Assembly: GCF_014805625.2 (NCBI RefSeq)
Contig: NW_023998417.1
Coordinates: 3,197,725-3,261,724 of the forward strand
Source of the DNA: Glossina fuscipes
Taxonomy: Eukaryota > Arthropoda > Insecta > Diptera > Glossinidae
Direction: 5' to 3'
DNA length: 64,000 nucleotides
Shown: positions 63,421-64,000 of the stretch, piece after piece
Position numbering within the stretch: the first letter of the stretch is position 1
Layout of the letters: each line of letters begins with the position of its first letter
Made by a program: the position numbers and the translations under genes
The notes under the pieces: model-generated
Database searches by the model: none
What the model was told of the DNA's origin: nothing
What the model saw: only the letters and a program-made list of their open reading frames with translations

Positions 63421-63968
63421 TTACATATTATCGTAAGTAGTTTCAAACTTTATAAGATTCTTTTTGTTATGGAAAAGTCAAAAAAAAAAAGAAGGAAATA
63501 AGAAAAGCAAATAGGAAAAGCTTTCTGATTGTCACGCAACACAATTTGTAGCTTAGCCAACTGTCTAAATGTAGGCAAGGAAGTCTATTGAGAATAATGT
63601 TAATATAGTTTTTTTTTTTATTTTTTTTTTTTCGAAAATCTTAACTTATTTGCTCTGCTCTCTTATTCATTATCATTATGAAAAATCCTATAGAGCTCCT
63701 TAAATAATGAATCTTTCTTATCAGAAATTGAGAGTTTTTTTTTTTTTTTGCATCAACAATTAATCATAAGTAATTTAATAAAATATTTGGAGAATTTCTA
63801 AACAATGTAACGTTGAAATTTTTAGTTAAATATCTATGTATAGACAAATTGCATGCTTATGAATATAAAAAACCCAATTGAGAATAATTTTCTAGTTGTT
63901 CTAGTTGTTCTCTTTCCCCTATAGTTTTCATGAAACTTTTCTTAAGCTATACGCACGCAAGCAACGAA

Positions 63969-64000
<32 letters not shown>
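63421..64000. other. AT-rich non-coding end of window
   Basis: No gene. The window ends in 31 consecutive A (63970-64000), which may continue outside. Confidence 0.7.

Noticed and set aside
1..64000. CRISPR array, bacterial operon, rRNA or prophage content
   Set aside because: No spaced identical repeats, no ribosome-binding-site-led gene clusters and no rRNA motifs; the window is eukaryotic.

Overview
The window looks like insect nuclear DNA, most plausibly from a higher (muscoid) fly, perhaps a tsetse-like genome. The reasons are a very AT-rich background full of poly-A/T tracts and (TA)n, (CA)n, (GA)n and (CTT)n microsatellites, short GT-AG introns of 70-464 bp, an arthropod TATA plus TCAGTT core promoter, mariner and R1-type transposon relics, and dispersed repeats of the fly type that carry GTCTGTCTGTCCG motifs. 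The species assignment is inference. A 400-base run of N at 38682-39081 is an assembly gap.

Only two protein-coding genes can be supported. (1) At 7214-7540 (+) there is a small single-exon gene for a secreted 108-residue protein resembling peritrophin-type chitin-binding domains. It has a well-spaced TATA box, initiator and poly-A signals. (2) At 45277-50056 (+) there is a nine-exon gene, reconstructed here from splice sites and reading phase. It encodes a predicted 1136-residue protein of the DNAI7/CASC1 family (axonemal dynein-associated, ciliary/flagellar). All eight introns are GT-AG and every phase closes. The fly protein carries about 370 extra residues inside the conserved C-terminal domain.

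The remaining ~58 kb is gene-poor and reads as intergenic, or as introns of genes whose exons lie outside. It holds decayed mobile elements: two mariner relics near 8280-8600 and 14870-15240, both minus; an R1-clade non-LTR retrotransposon relic at 32590-33100; a tRNA-derived SINE-like family with three copies at 4701-4780, 35431-35590 and 55801-55920; and a dispersed repeat with copies at 24955-25200 (+) and 62390-63420 (-), the latter with an internal ~123-bp tandem array. There are also several tandem repeats: a 33-bp minisatellite at 52985-53213, a 103/104-bp repeat at 40671-40936, a 71-bp duplication at 12329-12470 and a degenerate array at 13428-13660.

The two genes show no functional link to each other, though each has a long (GA)n tract a few hundred bases upstream. 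No CRISPR array, operon, rRNA or intact tRNA gene was seen, and I found no convincing new multi-gene system. The most novel-looking items are the SINE-like family, the insertion in the DNAI7-like protein, and the tandem-repeat-bearing dispersed element.
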